Notes under the pieces: generated by a model | Database searches by the model: none | Told to the model about the DNA's origin: nothing | The model's input: only the letters and a program-made list of their open reading frames with translations | Program-made: the position numbers and the translations under genes | NCBI GenBank assembly: GCA_038380435.1 | Contig: JAWZYU010000025.1 | Coordinates: forward strand, 27,070,707-27,134,706 | Reading direction: 5' to 3' | Source of the DNA: Ryuthela nishihirai | Taxonomy: Eukaryota; Arthropoda; Arachnida; Araneae; Heptathelidae | Length of the DNA: 64,000 nt | Part shown: one piece after another, positions 42,841 through 53,963 of the stretch | Numbering within the stretch: the stretch's first letter is position 1 | Layout: every line of letters starts with the position of its first letter

Positions 42841-44185
42841 CTATTTATTGTTTAATTAATTAATAACACTTTTAGCGTGAGTGACTTAATATCACTCACA
42901 ACATTTTCTCTTTGAGACATGGTATGAACTAAGTTCTTTCCACGTTAGCTAAAATAATTGACCATTCAGAACTTCTAATAATCAAGACTACATATTATTA
43001 CTTATTGTTGATCTCACTTCGAAAATTGCTTTCTAACAAATAATTTTGAAAGAGTTGCCAAAAAGAGATTTAAACTCGAACCAGGAACAACCCACAAGCT
43101 AGTAATACATAGTATCATATTTCCTAACTGTAGTTGCGATGAGTAGAGGTTTTAAATAATGGCCAAAATGCAGATTTTGGTTTTAAAAAAAAATTATTGA
43201 AATTTCGAAGTGAGCAAAATTCCACCATAAGCTTTTAGAGAGGTGGATGATTTTACATTACAATCATATTTTAATACACCAGTTCCACTTAAACAATCTA
43301 AAGTTATTAGTTAGGGTTTAAATCAAAGTGACCATACCGTAAATGAAGACTTCCCAGGAACAAGGACTGGATTCTGCTAAGTGCACACAGAAACAAATAT
43401 AAGAAGTACCCACTTCAGATTTCTCTGTTCGTGGTTTATCCCAAGCAATGCAAATTTTGGTAAATTTGGCCTAGGTACAGTTTAAGCATAGGTTTGATAT
43501 CTCTCTATTTCAGAGATATCTATTGCAACCCCCCCCCCCCCAACTCAGGCCTAAAATTAGGCCAGTGAGTCTTCCATTAAATTTGGCCTTTAGCGAAGAA
43601 AGTAAAGAAAGATACAATATAATAGAAAGTAAGATGATACAACCAAACCCTGGTCCGGTAAGTGAGATCACCCCACACCTACTATTTCCTCTGATCGAAA
43701 TGTGGCTATGTCATTCTTGCAACCTTGGCAACCATCCAAACCAATGGGCCAATCAGATGCAATCCTTGGGAAAAAGATGCAACATCCTGGTGCATGGAAA
43801 ATCGCACTCCATCCAAAGGTTAATGCTCTATCTTGTGAAAGACAAAGTTATGCCTTAGATAAAAAAAAGTCCCCTGCTGTGCCTTAGCATCACTGATGTG
43901 ATTTCACTTGGAGAATCAACAGAAATGATGAAACTGAATATCCCAGAATGATATATACAAATGGGGTCTGGTTAACATCAGCTTTGTGAGACATCCCTGT
44001 CAGACACTAAAGTGCTTGCACTAGAATAGTGTATCAAAAATGAAAAGAAAAAAAAAACAGTAGGTCACCAACCTATCATATATTTAATTACGTTGTATAA
44101 AAGTGCAATGTTAAAGACTAAAAGTGAGCAACAATGATGGGAGATTGATAGGTCACATTAGTGGAAAAAAGATGGAGCTGACATT

Positions 44186-44285
44186 AATTTACTGATCTTA
44201 GAACACTCTGGCATGAATCTGGAAAGATGTGGGTTCAAATCCCACACATCAGCAAAATTAATTTTTCCACAAAACTATCTAAAAT
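44186..44285 (+). mobile_element. SINE-like tRNA head, diverged
   Basis: GATGTGGGTTCAAATCCCAC provides a B box with flanking complementarity, followed by CAGCAAAATTAATTTTTCC, a tail like those near 42540. The A box is eroded. Confidence 0.5.
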
Positions 44286-44344
44286 CCCCCCCCCCCTTTT
44301 TTTTTTCTTACTGAGTACAGTTGAAAAATGGTGCACTTATGTAC

Positions 44345-44422
44345 ACAGTTGTATCAGAATAATAGGACTACCTACCATACATATACTATGATAGGTGGTC
44401 ATATTATTCTGATACGACTGTG
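44345..44422. mobile_element. 78-bp palindromic MITE made of Tc1 termini
   Basis: It begins CACAGTTGTATCAGAATAAT and ends with the complement of CACAGTCGTATCAGAATAAT. It is flanked by TA on both sides. The ends match the Tc1 at 23279-25179. There is almost no interior. Confidence 0.92.
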
Positions 44423-44424
44423 TA

Positions 44425-46327
44425 ATTCAGTTTTTCAGATCTGGCATGGTAAAGTTTAAGCCTAAAGTTCATATGAAGTTCAATAATTTTTTTGAAATAT
44501 TAAATGGATTTGAGCAATAATAATATGAAACACATATATTGGAGTAATGCAATAATTGAAAAAATAAAATAAACAGTCAAATTTTTTATTTGGTGCAAAA
44601 AAATGTAAAAAAAAACTGTTTTTGACTTTTGAAAATTTTATTTTTTAGAACAAAATGCACTTTATATAACATGTTTTTTTTAATTCGGACTAAAAACTCG
44701 GTAGCATGCCAGACCTCATAATCTGATATTAGCTGTTTTGAGTCTATTAAATAGTTGGATAATCAAGGTTATGCTCTGTTTGCTATTTGTTTTTTAGTGT
44801 ATGCTTGAATCTGTTTTATTAAATAGATTTTTAAAAGCGTTTTTATTTTGTGAAGAAAATTGCTTTTACTCTATATTTCAAGGTGCTGGGCATTTATAGT
44901 TATCTTTGCATTAGTTGTAAATAGCCATTAGCAAAACATCTAGTTTCAGTGTTGAATATTTGAATATGTATAGTTTTATTAATGGTTCCTTTTGTTTGAT
45001 TTAGAAATTATTAATTTTTTCCCCACAACTACTTTGTTTATTGTTACATATTAGTTTATTAAACATTTAAAATGAATCAAATTGTACTTTTATTTTTGCT
45101 TACACTGCTAAAAAAAAGTCATCTGGTATAATTTCCTTGTCATTTTTTTTAACATTTTTTAGTTAGAATAATATAATGAATGATGGCTTTATTTTTCCAA
45201 TTTTAGGTCACTAAGAAACAACTCTATGCAAGAAAAAAAATTAAATTCAACAATTATATATATTCGCTAAAATCCAGCATTAATATTTCCATTTCTCAGA
45301 GTGATCCTAATTTAATTTTGCTTTCTTCAGTTTTTGTTGCTTACCATAAGACAGAAAAGCATAGAGCTCTGACTTTTATAGGATCACACCTGTTACTAAT
45401 TGAATGAATATAAGTGATTGTGGTCCAAATAAACAAGGTATATATTTTTGAAAAAAAAAATTGAGTGACGCAATGCAGTATGTGTAATGCACATTTAACA
45501 TTATTAAAAATTAATATGCAATTGCCATTATTTTCAAAATAAAGCCAGGTGCACTCAGTAAGTGTAGTAAAAATAAACACATGTGTTTACAAAAACTTCA
45601 CCTAAATGGAACAAACTAGAGATAATATAGTAACTATTCATCTAAGACAAAAAGTGTAAAGTTGTTTTCTCTTTTAACCATTTTTGTTTTTGAAACAGAG
45701 CTGCACTCTTTTCCAACCAATAACTTTTCAGATACTAGTAAATCAAGTGCCCAAACTCTTTGTCACAATCCAAATTAATATTAGTCACAGTATTTCACCA
45801 ATCTTTTTTAATGTTTCCAAATAAATCCAAACTTGTACAGTGGAACACTTATCTACACAGTGAGTGTTACCCTGTACAAGTTTGCTCATATAATGTGCAC
45901 AGCCTTCATGCCACCATCTGAATTTGAACCCATGCTTCAGACACCATTATTTGCTGAAAGCCAATGTAATACCACTGAACTATCAAAGTAGTTGTCTCCT
46001 GTCTTTTACTTTTTAGATTTTGACACTTTTTTTAACTACATTTAATTTTATTACCATTATTTTTTAATTTAGTTTCATTTTCAGAATTATTAGTTGGAGA
46101 ATGAATTCCCAGATGCTTCTTTAGTAAGCAAATATCTAATGGAGAAAACAATGCTTTTAGTTTGCAGAAGATAAGGCTGTTTTTTTCTTTAATAATTTCA
46201 ATGGTAGTATTTTTTTCATGCTTTTAATTGTATCCATTTGCTATTTCAAATTTGTATGTATTTTAGACATTAATACCAATCAGTTCATAGTGATCATTAT
46301 TTTGATTTTAAAAATTGGAATTTTCAG
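44425..46327. other. TTLL4-like intron with SINE scraps
   Basis: A degraded SINE-1 head lies near 44693-44752. A minus-strand tRNA-like head lies near 45920-45990 (inverted B box GAATTTGAACCC, then a weak A box). Otherwise AT-rich and featureless. Confidence 0.45.
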
Positions 46328-46438
46328 TTAAATCCTTACCTTTAGAAGTATGCAAAGTACTGAAATGGAAGTTGTCTACTATTACTCCAGTTTTAATACG
46401 TCAAACTGTAGTGAGATCAGGATTCCGTTTAACCAAAA
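46328..46438 (+). CDS. TTLL4: TTLL4-like exon d (start of TTL domain)
   Basis: The acceptor is GGAATTTTCAG and the donor is CAAAA|GTGAGA. It encodes LEVCKVLKWKLSTITPVLIR and QTVVRSGFRLTK, the first conserved block of the TTLL4-type catalytic domain. It enters in phase 1 and leaves one base for the next exon. Confidence 0.9.
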
Positions 46439-49066
46439 GTGAGAATATTTTTACTTTAGATTTGCTAAAAAAAATTTAATTCTAAAATCAATAACTATTA
46501 AATATTTATATCAATAATTGTAAAAATACCATAATATAATGTCAATATATATTTTGTATATAATATTTGTTATCATTCAAATTTTTCAATGTTGAAACTT
46601 CATAATATAAAAGATTTGCACTGCTGTTTGAACAGATAGCATCCTTGAAAATAAATGAGTAAAATAATTGAATTTGCAGAAGTTTCAACCTTTTCTCATT
46701 TAGAATATTTTGCTTAACTAATTTATTTTGTAAGAAGTGTTTTTAGGAGTTGCTTTACTTTATTATCATATAAATTTACTTACTTTGTTTGAGAAGCAGG
46801 CATTAGCAATGAAAAAAAAATAAAAATGCATATTTTGAGCAGTGATCTGTTGATTCAGAGAGCATGTTGATCTTGCATAAAATAACTTGAATTTTGAAAA
46901 AACTTAAGAATTCCTGTTTTATTGAATCTGTTAAGGGATAAAAGACTTTGGTTCTGTGATATAATGCAAATAAGTTGCTAATAAATCCATTGCTGGTTGT
47001 TGCTAAAATAAGATTCACAAGCTTGTCACTAGTAGTAAAAGCATCTTTAACCCTTAAATGCATACTGCTTCTAGTAATAAACTATTTTTGCCTACATTAA
47101 AAATATGCAAAACTAAGAGTTCTTTGTAGTAAATAAAAAATAATTTTGGAACTTTATTTGAAGTAATTTTACAAACAGAAAGATCATTTACTGAAAGAAA
47201 GAGCATTTAATTTGGAGTAATAAAATAATAGGAAAAAAAACTAAAAGATAAATGAAATATGGTTTTAATAAATGCAAAATTTTGTTTTCTTTATCATTTC
47301 TCTCCTAAATTATTTCATTATTACAATATAAATATTTTATAATATTTCTATTGATATTTAATTCATTTGCTTTAAGGCTTCATTCTTAGATAACAATTAT
47401 TCAATGATTCATTTTATTCATTGCTGATATATTTACACCAAATCTCATTATTCATTGTTAAATTTTCTTTTGTGATGAATATTGCTTCATTGTAGAATAT
47501 ATTTTTCTGGATCTTACCACTCTTCTAACAAACAAGTGGAATAATCAAATTTTCTTATATTAAAAAATTAGCTAATAATTAAATTTGATGAAAATATAAA
47601 TGACAATTTTAAACTGATTAAAAATTATTTTAAGGACTCTTTTGTAGCAGTGTCATGGCTGACCTGCAATTGGTGAATCAGGGTGTCCAGAAAATTTCTG
47701 TGAATGGCAACCCCATGATCAGTTAGGTCCTACTGAATAGGTAAAACTGCATATTTAACTATATATGTTATAAGATGTTTACATAAAGATACCAAGGCAT
47801 TGTATGGCTCCGTCCTTTGAACATGCATAGAACCATTCATGAACTGTAATTTCTCAGTCATTAAATATAATAGAAATCCAAGGAATGTTGTTTTGCATCA
47901 TGTAATAGGCAATAGATTTTGTATAAACTAATTGTTCTTCATTTAATAACTTTCAAATGAAAGTTTTTGGGAAAAAAATTTAAATTTTACATGGAAGTGT
48001 ATGGTCATTTTGGTTAAAAGGACTAATTTCATGTATTTCCCCCTCCCCTCCCCCCCAAAAAAGCAATCTAATTTTAAGTCTGTCATATGTAATCCTTTTT
48101 TTCACTAATTAATTTAGGTCTAAGGTGTATTAGTCATGCCTTTTTGTTTTAACATGTTATTTCCTGTAAAAAAAATGGAAAATTTTCATGAAAAGTTTTA
48201 GAAGGAATTTACTATCTAACTTGCTTTATGTTGATTTATTACTGTTCGTCACGTTTTCCCATTTTGGAAGAAATATTTACATTTGAAAGTTGTAAGTCTT
48301 TTATAGTTGTCTTTTGTAGCATCATATTTTAGTGGATTATCCATAAATATAGATACTGCAGTATTTTCATCTAGGTACTTTCAAATTCTAGTTAGAACTA
48401 TCATATTCACTTTTATGATGGAGCAGTTACATTCATCAAATTAATAGGTCTAAGCATTAAAAACACCTTGTTCAACAAAAATTATGCTGTTTGTGATTAA
48501 AATTGCCTAAATGTTATTTAGATTTGGTTATCAATATAACAGGTGCTGCAAAATTAATGTAAAAATTTTAAAGTGGAATGAGTACCTAAGCCAAAATGGT
48601 AATTGGAATATTGCATCAAAACACAATTTCGAAAATAGTGAAATGAAAGGAACAGAGGATAAAATACTGTTGTATGATGAGTGTAACGAAAACTGTGCTA
48701 CGTTTTCAATTCTTCACCAACTGATATACTGAAGGCAATTGTTTTGTCAAAAAAGATGAAATCGCCACTTAGCTTCCTACGTTATACATTATATTGCCTT
48801 TGATATATTAGCATATAAATCTTTAATGCAAAAATAAAAATTTTATGTATATCATCATAACCATCCATAAAAATCTACTATGGTGAAATTTTAAGTTTCA
48901 AAAAGTTCAGTCTTATTATTGAATGTGTGTCATAGTAACTATCTTTCAAAAAACAGTTGTGAAGTTCTGAAATTCTTTATTCTATATAGGATATAGTAGG
49001 GGAGGAATATGGCTCGTAACTGTTTTAAAAATTTTTATATTCATTTTTCAGTTGTGCAGTATCTTT
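46439..49066. other. TTLL4-like intron, unassigned
   Basis: Very AT-rich. A lone TTAACCCTTAAATGCATACT near 47049 resembles the left end of the 32085 MITE. A 73-codon frame follows a possible acceptor near 48520 (TTATTTAG). I do not regard it as an exon. Confidence 0.4.
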
Positions 49067-49231
49067 GGAAGGACTGTAAGAGTCTGATTTAGGGTGAGGG
49101 TACTAAATATACACCATCTGTAAAGAGATAAGATATAAGATAAAGAGACAAGACAGAGATGTATCTTCACTTACAGGTGGTGTATATTTAGTACCTATCA
49201 CTTACCCTAAATCAGACTCTTGCTGTCCTTC
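49067..49231. repeat. imperfect inverted repeat, about 55-bp arms, at the Penelope remnant
   Basis: 49067-49126 is the inverted copy of about 49170-49231. The arms share GAGTCTGATTTAGGGT and GGTACTAAATATACACCA. The right arm runs into the GIY-YIG coding sequence, so the left arm is an inverted piece of the same element, as Penelope-like insertions often show. Confidence 0.85.
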
Positions 49232-49241
49232 AAAACCTCTC

Positions 49242-49613
49242 GGCTACATAGGACAAACCAAAAGAACTCTTCAAGAAAGAATAAAGGAACATCAAAGAAA
49301 TATTAAATTAATGCAAACTACTACAGCTCTTTTATCTACGGTTATACTTGAAGGAGCTAAATCTCTATTTAACGAAGCTTTCTTCTTTAGCAGTCCTTCT
49401 TCCATCTTCAAGTTACCATTCACAGAAAATCTACTAATTTTTGTCAATAAAAATTGCTGTTGTAATACCAACCAACTTCAACTAATTCCAGCATGGAAAA
49501 TTCTATTACAAAACTTTCCACAAAGCGATATGTCTTTGCCACAGTTATTAAGAAAGAATCGACCACTAAACTATAACTCCCCAACAATCACCAGCACCTC
49601 TCGTGATTGCTGA
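49242..49613 (+). pseudogene. Penelope-like element, C-terminal GIY-YIG domain
   Basis: Open from at least 49242 to 49613. It begins GYIGQTKRTLQERIKEHQRN, the GIY-YIG core with conserved Arg and EHQ. The rest is diverged but stays open, ending in a Pro/Leu-rich tail and stop. The reverse transcriptase is missing. The 3' flank holds a hammerhead-like motif at 49734, the order expected of a Penelope-like element. It lies in a TTLL4-like intron, in the same orientation as the gene. Confidence 0.8.
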
Positions 49614-49733
49614 CCTCGCCTATCATACTGCATGGCTCATGCATTGCCTCTCTGCCCAACTACAATTTGAAGCAAGACTTAGAACTTTGAAATTTACCTA
49701 ATCTTTATAAGTTAATTTCTAATCATTGTATAT

Positions 49734-49764
49734 CTGAAGAAGTCCTAATAGTTAGGATGAAACC
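49734..49764 (+). ncRNA. hammerhead-ribozyme-like motif (putative, possibly decayed)
   Basis: CTGAAGA fits the CUGANGA core. Stem II is TCCTAA/TTAGGA with loop TAG and one bulged G, and GAAA follows at 49759-49762. Penelope-like elements are known to carry minimal type-I hammerheads. Stems I and III and the cleavage triplet were not convincingly found, so activity is unproven. Confidence 0.45.
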
Positions 49765-49789
49765 GATCACTTACTTTATATATTCTGTT

Positions 49790-50570
49790 ACACTGTTTGA
49801 TAATCTCATCTGTTAATTTTTATATCTTCATGATTAGTGTGTAAAATTTAGTAAGTATAAACTTCTGAAAAGTTGTTTAGCCTTCTTATTATTCCATCTA
49901 CTACACTGTTTTAAAAGAGATGATGTAACATCAATATATGATACAATTATAATGAAACAAACAAAAGGGACTATTATATGTGTTTGAAAAAAAAAACTAC
50001 ATAACGAAATGAAAATTGCAAAAGAAAAGCGCAAATAATAATTGTTATTAAATATATCATTTTTGTATAAATTCTGTATATATATTTATTAGGAATAAGT
50101 TTGCAGTACTTCTAAATATTGCAGATTTCTCAAAATGTTTAAAAGACATATTTTTTAAGCAATTAAATTTTTCATTAAAAATACTGTGGCTTTGTTGCAC
50201 CCCTTCCAGCTTTGCACCTTAGTCTGGTGTCTTTGCCAAATCACCCTTGTTATGGCACTGCCTCTGGTCATTGAAAATGATGAAGACTGGAGTCTTCACT
50301 TCCAGTCCAATAAATGTTTCTACTGACTGATTACATGGTATAAAGTTTATAACTGTTAATAGAGGTAGGTTGATTGGGAATAGGCAGCTTAGTATTAGAG
50401 CATTTGACAATTTTTAGGAGTTCATGAGTTGTATCCACTCTGCTGAAGAGTTTTTCCTCTATAAAGTAAGATTTTCATCCCTCACAGGAGTTTCTTAGTA
50501 TTAATTACATGTAATATTTTCTAAGTTCAGTTTTATTTGTGTTTATTGTTAAACTTTTTTTTTATTTGCA
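49790..50570. other. TTLL4-like intron, unassigned
   Basis: AT-rich. A weak SINE-like stretch lies around 50388-50465. Nothing else recognised. Confidence 0.4.
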
Positions 50571-50574
50571 ACGT

Positions 50575-50753
50575 ATAGGACAGAGAAGAATCCTAGAAGC
50601 TACTCCTAGCTTTTACAGGCCTTCTCATACAAGGACATGCCCTACTAAGACCAAAGTCACTGCCTTAGTTAGAGCTAACACAACACACAAAGTTTGCCTT
50701 GCTGGAAAATAGTCAACTAGTTGCCTAATCACTATGCCAGTTAAGGCTAATCT
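50575..50753 (-). mobile_element. SINE family 4 copy
   Basis: Reverse of the copy at 22826: GAAGCTACTCCTAGC, CTCATACAAGGACATGCCC and ACACACAAAGTTTGCCTTGC. It ends 120 bp before TTLL4-like exon e. Confidence 0.85.
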
Positions 50754-50873
50754 GGTGTTTAATTTTTAATTTAATTATATGTATTTAATTTTATTATATG
50801 TTTAAATATTAATTATATGATTTTATAGTATGTTCTATGTGTTTTTAAAATTAAAATGTGTATGTATTTTCAG

Positions 50874-50953
50874 CTGATGGTGTTGATTGGATAGGCACAT
50901 GGGGTAAACATATGAAATGCATGTCTTTCAAAACTGTAAAGGACTTCCAGAAG
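50874..50953 (+). CDS. TTLL4: TTLL4-like exon e
   Basis: The acceptor is TATGTATTTTCAG and the donor is CAGAAG|GTTAGT. It encodes DGVDWIGTWGKHMKC and MSFKTVKDFQK. The DWxGxWGKHMK block is strongly diagnostic of TTLL4/5-type enzymes. It ends in phase 0. Confidence 0.93.
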
Positions 50954-51104
50954 GTTAGTTTATTCTTTTGAAAATTTTCTTTTCCCAAATATATAACTAA
51001 AGTCAAATTAATAGCCTTGTTTTTGCACTGCATTTTTTTACTTCTAAATATATAAAATTATTTGAAGAGGCTGTATCACTTGACAGGCTTTATCATTTTT
51101 ACAG

Positions 51105-51299
51105 GTAAATCACTTCCCAGGGAGCTTTCATTTAGGAAGGAAAGACAAACTTTGGCAAAATTATAGCAAGATGCAAGCAAGACACGGAGAGGATGTCTTC
51201 TCATTTTTTCCTGAAACCTATGTTTTACCTCAAGATATTAGAGTTTTGAGACAGATATGGGAGCTTGAAGGCCCTAAGAAACGTTGGATTGTAAAACCT
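51105..51299 (+). CDS. TTLL4: TTLL4-like exon f
   Basis: This exon has 65 codons, in phase 0 at both ends. The acceptor is ATTTTTACAG and the donor is CCT|GTATGT. It encodes VNHFPGSFHLGRKDKLWQNY, MQARHGEDVFSFFPETYVLP and KKRWIVKP. The last motif is the strand that contacts ATP. The intron before it is only 150 bp. Confidence 0.95.
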
Positions 51300-51654
51300 G
51301 TATGTTTTACCTTTTCCCTTTAATTTGGAATTTTAATCTATTCACAGTCTGATTTCATACTATGCATTTGGCATGCTTAAATGGTGCAGACATACACAAC
51401 ATGACAATAGTTGCGTGTGACTGCATAGTAAAACACTGCCTTCATGACTTAAATCTGACATGACTGTGAAGAGGTTAAGAAGAGGTTAATAAAATTATTT
51501 TACTTTGACTTTAACATTTACTTATATTCCTGATATCTAAAGAAATGTTGGATCATAAAAACTGGTCTGTATTATTTTTCGTTATTTTAAAATATATAGA
51601 GCATTAATAGCATTACTTTAATAAATAATACATTTTTTTAATATCTATATGTTT

Positions 51655-51770
51655 TTCACTATCTTGGTGGCTGAGTGGTTAGCACACTTGGCTATTGATC
51701 AAAGAGACCTGGGTTTGAGTCCCAGTTATGGTTTGGATGTTGTCTTTCTGCTGAAGTCTTGCCTTATTAA
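51655..51770 (+). mobile_element. SINE family 2 head, truncated
   Basis: GGTGGCTGAGTGGTTAGCAC and CTGGGTTTGAGTCCCAG give the promoter boxes. TCTTTCTGCTGAAGTCTTGC is the family-2 body. The tail is replaced by poly-A and a segment of unknown origin (51781-52020). Confidence 0.8.
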
Positions 51771-51780
51771 AAAAAAAAAA

Positions 51781-52412
51781 CTGCAAGTTCATATGTATGG
51801 TGAAAGCAAAGTCATTTCCATCCATCAAAATTTTATGTCACTGACAAAGGAGTTTAACCTCTACAAAGTGTCACACAAAGTCCCACCAAACACAAAACTT
51901 CTTTATGCCCTTTTATCTATAAGACCAAACATCAACAAAAAAAAACAGAAACTTCTTGACTTCAGGAATATTTGCTTAGAAATAAAAGGCCAGACTGTCA
52001 GATGAAGAGGTCAAGGCCTTGTGTTTTTTAAAGTATTACTTTAAACATAATTCATAGTAATTGTTTTATCTATGATTGTTGAATTAAAAAATAAATGTAA
52101 AACAGGCAATAGTTTGGTTTAATAATAATATTTTATTTTTAATTAATGTAATAAACATAAAAATGTTTGTTTTATAATTGCAATTTTGTTATTTATTTAG
52201 TAAGTTGTTTTATTGGTAATTATTACGTTCTTAATAAAGATTTGAGAAAAATCTAAGAAAAAACAATTATTTTATGTATAATAACATTTTTTGAAAAATA
52301 TTTAAGAAAAAACAATTATTTTATGTATAATAACATTTTTTGTAAAAATAAATTTTTTTCTCAAGAATTTGAAACTTGAGAAATCAGAAACCCTACCCTT
52401 TTGCTTTCTGTA
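51781..52412. other. TTLL4-like intron, unknown segment
   Basis: 51781-52010 has coding-like composition with no recognised domain. After that it is AT-rich, with a direct repeat of about 40 bp near 52256-52340 (AAAAAACAATTATTTTATG twice). Confidence 0.4.
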
Positions 52413-52934
52413 GTCACTAGAAGGAGAGCTATGCACCAATCCCCTGTGATGATGCATAGAACCGGCCAGGCCTAGCACCTAATGTCCGATCCCGCCTTCT
52501 CGTGGTGCAGACCGTTAGTACCTTTCAAAAGAGATACTCTCTTGTGGAAGTGAATGGAAGGGGAGGGCTGCCAGATTAGTGTGGCCTACTGATCTGGACA
52601 ACTATGACTACTTTTCTTTTTTTTTCTACCCTGCTGAGGAGTGGTCAACCACACAGGGTCCTGGTGCTGACCATATAAACCCACTGGACTGGACAGATAT
52701 ATGGCTCTGAGCTTGATTATGGATCCTGATTTTGCTGCACTGGTGGGCTTCTGTGGAGGGAAAATCTGCTGTGTTTTCTGTTTGTTTGGGGATTGACAGC
52801 CCCAAGTGAATAGATTCACAGGATATGTTTATCAGCTGGTGGATAATCCTGAGCAGAGGTCATCGCAGGTACCTGAACTCTTTGCTTCTATTGGCATCGT
52901 CAAATTCTACATTGGAGGAAGTCTTCCAGTGTAG

Positions 52935-53546
52935 ATGGCTTCAGCCTTTAGTGGTGGGGGAACGGGTCTTTGCCCCATGTCTGCAATTAGGGGGCTGTTT
53001 GATATTGTCGGCATTCCCTCTCTCAATAAACATAGTTTCTTTAAACATCCCACTAACCATTTTCTCTCCATAGGTAGTTGGAATGTGAGGACTCCGCACA
53101 GAGCTTTTTCTCTTGATGTCCTCACACAAGAATTCCACCATTATAATTTAGATATACTCGGCTTGCAAGAGATCAGATGGACAGATAAAGGTCAGATTCT
53201 TAAAAATAATCTTAAATTTCTCTTTTCAGGGAGGAACGACAATAAGCATCACCAAGGCGTGGGTCTGCTTCTCAGCAGACACGCTAGTGATGCTCTTCTA
53301 GGATATGAGGGCATTAATGAAAGGGTTCTTACAGCAAAATTTCAGACAAGCATTAAAGACTTGAATGTCATCTGCTGTTATGCCCCCACTGAGGATGAGA
53401 AGGATAGGTTTTATGGACGACTTCAGGATATTTTGAATTCTGTCAAGAAAGGAGATATTACCCTTGTTCTTGGTGACTTCAATGCCAAAGTTGGTACTGA
53501 CTCTGACCTTTGGGGGAGGGGTGATAGGCCCTTTTGGTATTGGTAG
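52935..53546 (+). pseudogene. LINE E endonuclease domain
   Basis: This frame of 203 codons contains IGSWNVRTPHRAFSLDVLTQ and LDILGLQEIRWTDKG (catalytic E in QEIRW). GLLLSRHASDALLGYEG, VICCYAPTEDEKDRF and LVLGDFNAKVGTDSDLWG follow. The N-terminal and central APE-type endonuclease blocks are therefore continuous. A one-base change near 53515 sends it out of frame, and the rest continues at 53464-53694 in another frame with IGPFGIGSC and VSPDGLHRNMIDYI. That piece ends in a stop where LINE D reads on. Confidence 0.88.
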
Positions 53547-53963
53547 CTGCATTGTCAATGGGCAACGTCTCCTACAGGTAAGTAAACTCAATGGTTTCAG
53601 AATAATTAACACATATTACAAACACTGCAACATACATAAGTACACATGGGTTTCACCTGATGGGCTGCATAGGAATATGATTGATTATATATAAATTAAC
53701 AGCAAATGGGCTAGTTCTGTTAGAAATACCAGGGCACATAGGGGAGCTGAAATTGGATCTCACCATTACCTTGTTAAAAGTGTCTTGCAACTTAAACTTA
53801 AAAAGTGTTGTGCTAGGGTTAAAAAATTTGCTTCTAATACTGAAGCTCTGAAAGACCCAGTTATAGCCAAAGCTTACCATGATAGGTTACTTAGTCATTA
53901 TGACAGTCATGGTATCTTACTACTGAAGTTGAGGAAGAATGGGGTCATTTTAAACAGGCTTTT

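Noticed and set aside
43523..43858. 111-codon frame after a poly-C run
   Set aside because: No domain recognised and no splice logic with the TTLL4-like exons. Probably chance.
48511..48732. 73-codon frame after a possible acceptor, considered as an alternative last exon of the TTLL4-like gene
   Set aside because: No homology to the family. The phase-consistent chain d to e works without it.
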